A program made the position numbers and the translations under genes. The notes under the pieces are model-generated. The model saw only the letters and a list, made by a program, of their open reading frames with translations, did no database searches and was not told where the DNA came from. Source: Pogonophryne albipinna (taxonomy: Eukaryota; Chordata; Actinopteri; Perciformes; Artedidraconidae). Taken from it: DNA of 64,000 bases. This document shows, piece by piece, positions 62,645-64,000 of this stretch. Each line of letters begins with the position of its first letter. Within the stretch, counting starts at the first letter, position 1. The stretch spans positions 11,244,660 through 11,308,659 of the forward strand of contig CM053260.1 of NCBI GenBank assembly GCA_028583405.1, in the 5' to 3' direction.

Positions 62645-63911
62645 TTAAATTGGCTTTCTGAAGTTTTTGCCAGCAAAACGTGCTTTGTCCCCCAGCTCCT
62701 CTTCAATTCTGCAATAAAAAAAAGAAATAAGGAGAATAAGTTATTATTATTTTGTATGCATTTATTCTTTACATGTAGACCTTTCCCTTTGTTTTTAAAA
62801 CGTAAAAAGTTCATAAACAATATGAGCCAAGAACACACACAATTCTGTTAATTGTCCAAAATGAATTCCCAAGCAATAAAACAATATAATGCATGCACGG
62901 CCGCATTTCAAACTTTTACACTATTCGGATGATATTCCTCATTTTGTTTTAGACTTACCTAAGTATCTGGTTGTATTTGGCCAAACGCTCAGAGCGACAG
63001 GGTGCCCCAGTCTTGATCTGAAATTGCATGACAAAATGTGTACAATGACTTCAGTGTAATAGGGATTATATTTTTTTACATTTATGTCAAAGGCATTACA
63101 TTCTCAAAAGAAACTAGGGCTATAGCATGTCTGTCACCACCCTTAAAAAGATAAATGCAGTATAATTTTAAGGCCTAAACACCACCAAATATGGATTAAA
63201 GCAGAATATTTTGTGTAGGAAATTACTACATCTATCGTTTAAAAAACAAAATGTACTTTTACATCTTACAACACTCAAGAATTATTCAAAATGTTTGGAT
63301 CGGATGTCTTAAATTATCAGAAGGAAATACTGCATTTAAACAGAATAAAAAGACATTCATAAAATGCAACAACAGAAAAAGCATTTTAATATAATTATGT
63401 CAATGTATTGGATGCCGCTTCTACAGGTACAGCCCTAAGAGTCACACTCAAGCATTCCCTTTTTTATTTTTTAAATCGGCATTTACCTGTCCAGTGCACA
63501 AGCCGACCACCAGATCTGCAATGAAGGTGTCCTCGGTTTCTCCAGAGCGATGGCTGACCATCACCCCCCAGCCATTCTCCTGAGCCATCTTACACCTGTG
63601 AGCAGGACCAATGAGGGACATTACCGGTCATTGTGTTGTTTATAGTCTAATACTCAATTGATCTATAGACACATGCTCGATTTATTTTAGATGTCAAGTA
63701 TTGACTTACGCTTGCATGGACTCAGTTACTGTGCCAATCTGATTGACCTTAAGCAGCAGGCAGTTGCAGGCCTTGTCCTCCACAGCCTTGCTGATGCGAT
63801 TAGGGTTTGTCACTGTGAGATCGTCTCCAACAACCTGGATCTCTGTGCTGGCTGTGAAGCTGGACCAGGCCGCCCAGTCGTCCTGGTCAAAGGGATCCTC
63901 GATGGAAACCA
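62645..63911 (-). CDS. eno1: Alpha-type enolase, 3' part (5' exons off window)
   Basis: Cytosolic glycolytic enolase, which converts 2-phosphoglycerate to phosphoenolpyruvate as a Mg2+ dimer. Four minus-strand exons are present: 63911-63710, 63595-63487, 63017-62959, 62708-62645, giving the last 143 residues of about 434. Conserved barrel motifs: [11 protein letters not shown] (metal-binding Glu and Asp region), [12 protein letters not shown] (third metal Asp), [14 protein letters not shown] (catalytic Lys) and [20 protein letters not shown] (substrate-binding His, Arg and Ser). The C-terminus ends [10 protein letters not shown], differing from the usual NPLAK ending. Adjacency to rere as in human 1p36 supports eno1 rather than eno2 or eno3. 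The teleost a/b paralogue is undetermined. Confidence 0.92.
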
Positions 63912-64000
63912 CTGCGAGTGAAAACATGCCGACATGATCGTTAGGGCTTCAAACTGAAATCTGTTGTTTCATCAAAAGAGTCTTCAAAACCAAATCAGAC

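Overview
The window is nuclear DNA of a vertebrate, almost certainly a teleost fish and probably a percomorph. It carries eight recognisable multi-exon protein genes with GT-AG introns. They are set among typical teleost repeats: a Rex3/RTE-like LINE with a GATG-type 3' tail, tRNA-headed SINEs ending in the same GTCGCTTTGGATAAAAGCG tail, a DIRS-type tyrosine-recombinase relic, and several short inverted-terminal-repeat elements. Introns are short. Exons were read by translating both strands and matching splice sites. For every complete gene the summed coding length is a multiple of three.

Layout. 1-4839 (+): last 18 coding exons of a sarcomeric myosin heavy chain (rod). 7482-11878 (+): p4htm, an ER-membrane prolyl 4-hydroxylase. 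12615-19051 (-): a slc26a6-like anion exchanger, tail to tail with p4htm. 19486-19782 (-): an unassigned ORF that could encode a small secreted protein. 21266-23711 (+): kbtbd12, a BTB-kelch protein. 24654-27497 (-): iho1 (CCDC36), a meiotic double-strand-break factor. 29974-32381 (+): the homologue of human C1orf159. 35960-39616 (+): perm1, a muscle metabolic regulator with a MEF2/TATA-like promoter. 42789-61251 (-): a compact rere (atrophin family) without the BAH domain. 62645 to beyond the right edge (-): the 3' end of an alpha-type enolase (eno1).

The gene order has two halves. P4HTM, SLC26A6 and IHO1 are neighbours on human 3p21, and KBTBD12 is on human 3q21. C1orf159, PERM1, RERE and ENO1 lie on human 1p36. 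The join falls in the short divergent interval between iho1 and the C1orf159 homologue (about 27.9-28.9 kb), which holds a TTAA-flanked MITE and a 28-bp-stem hairpin.

Accessory DNA is concentrated in rere introns. The 6.1-kb intron at 43911-50051 holds a nested set: an internally deleted Rex3 copy, a DIRS-type recombinase cut in two by a LINE 3' fragment, and a 44-bp minisatellite. Two other rere introns hold hAT-like TIR elements and a SINE. No bacterial-type systems, CRISPR arrays or operons are present. The most unusual points are the BAH-less rere with its own in-phase first exon, the interrupted recombinase, the possible secreted-peptide gene, a 37-bp repeat shared by two convergent genes, and the hairpin at the synteny join.
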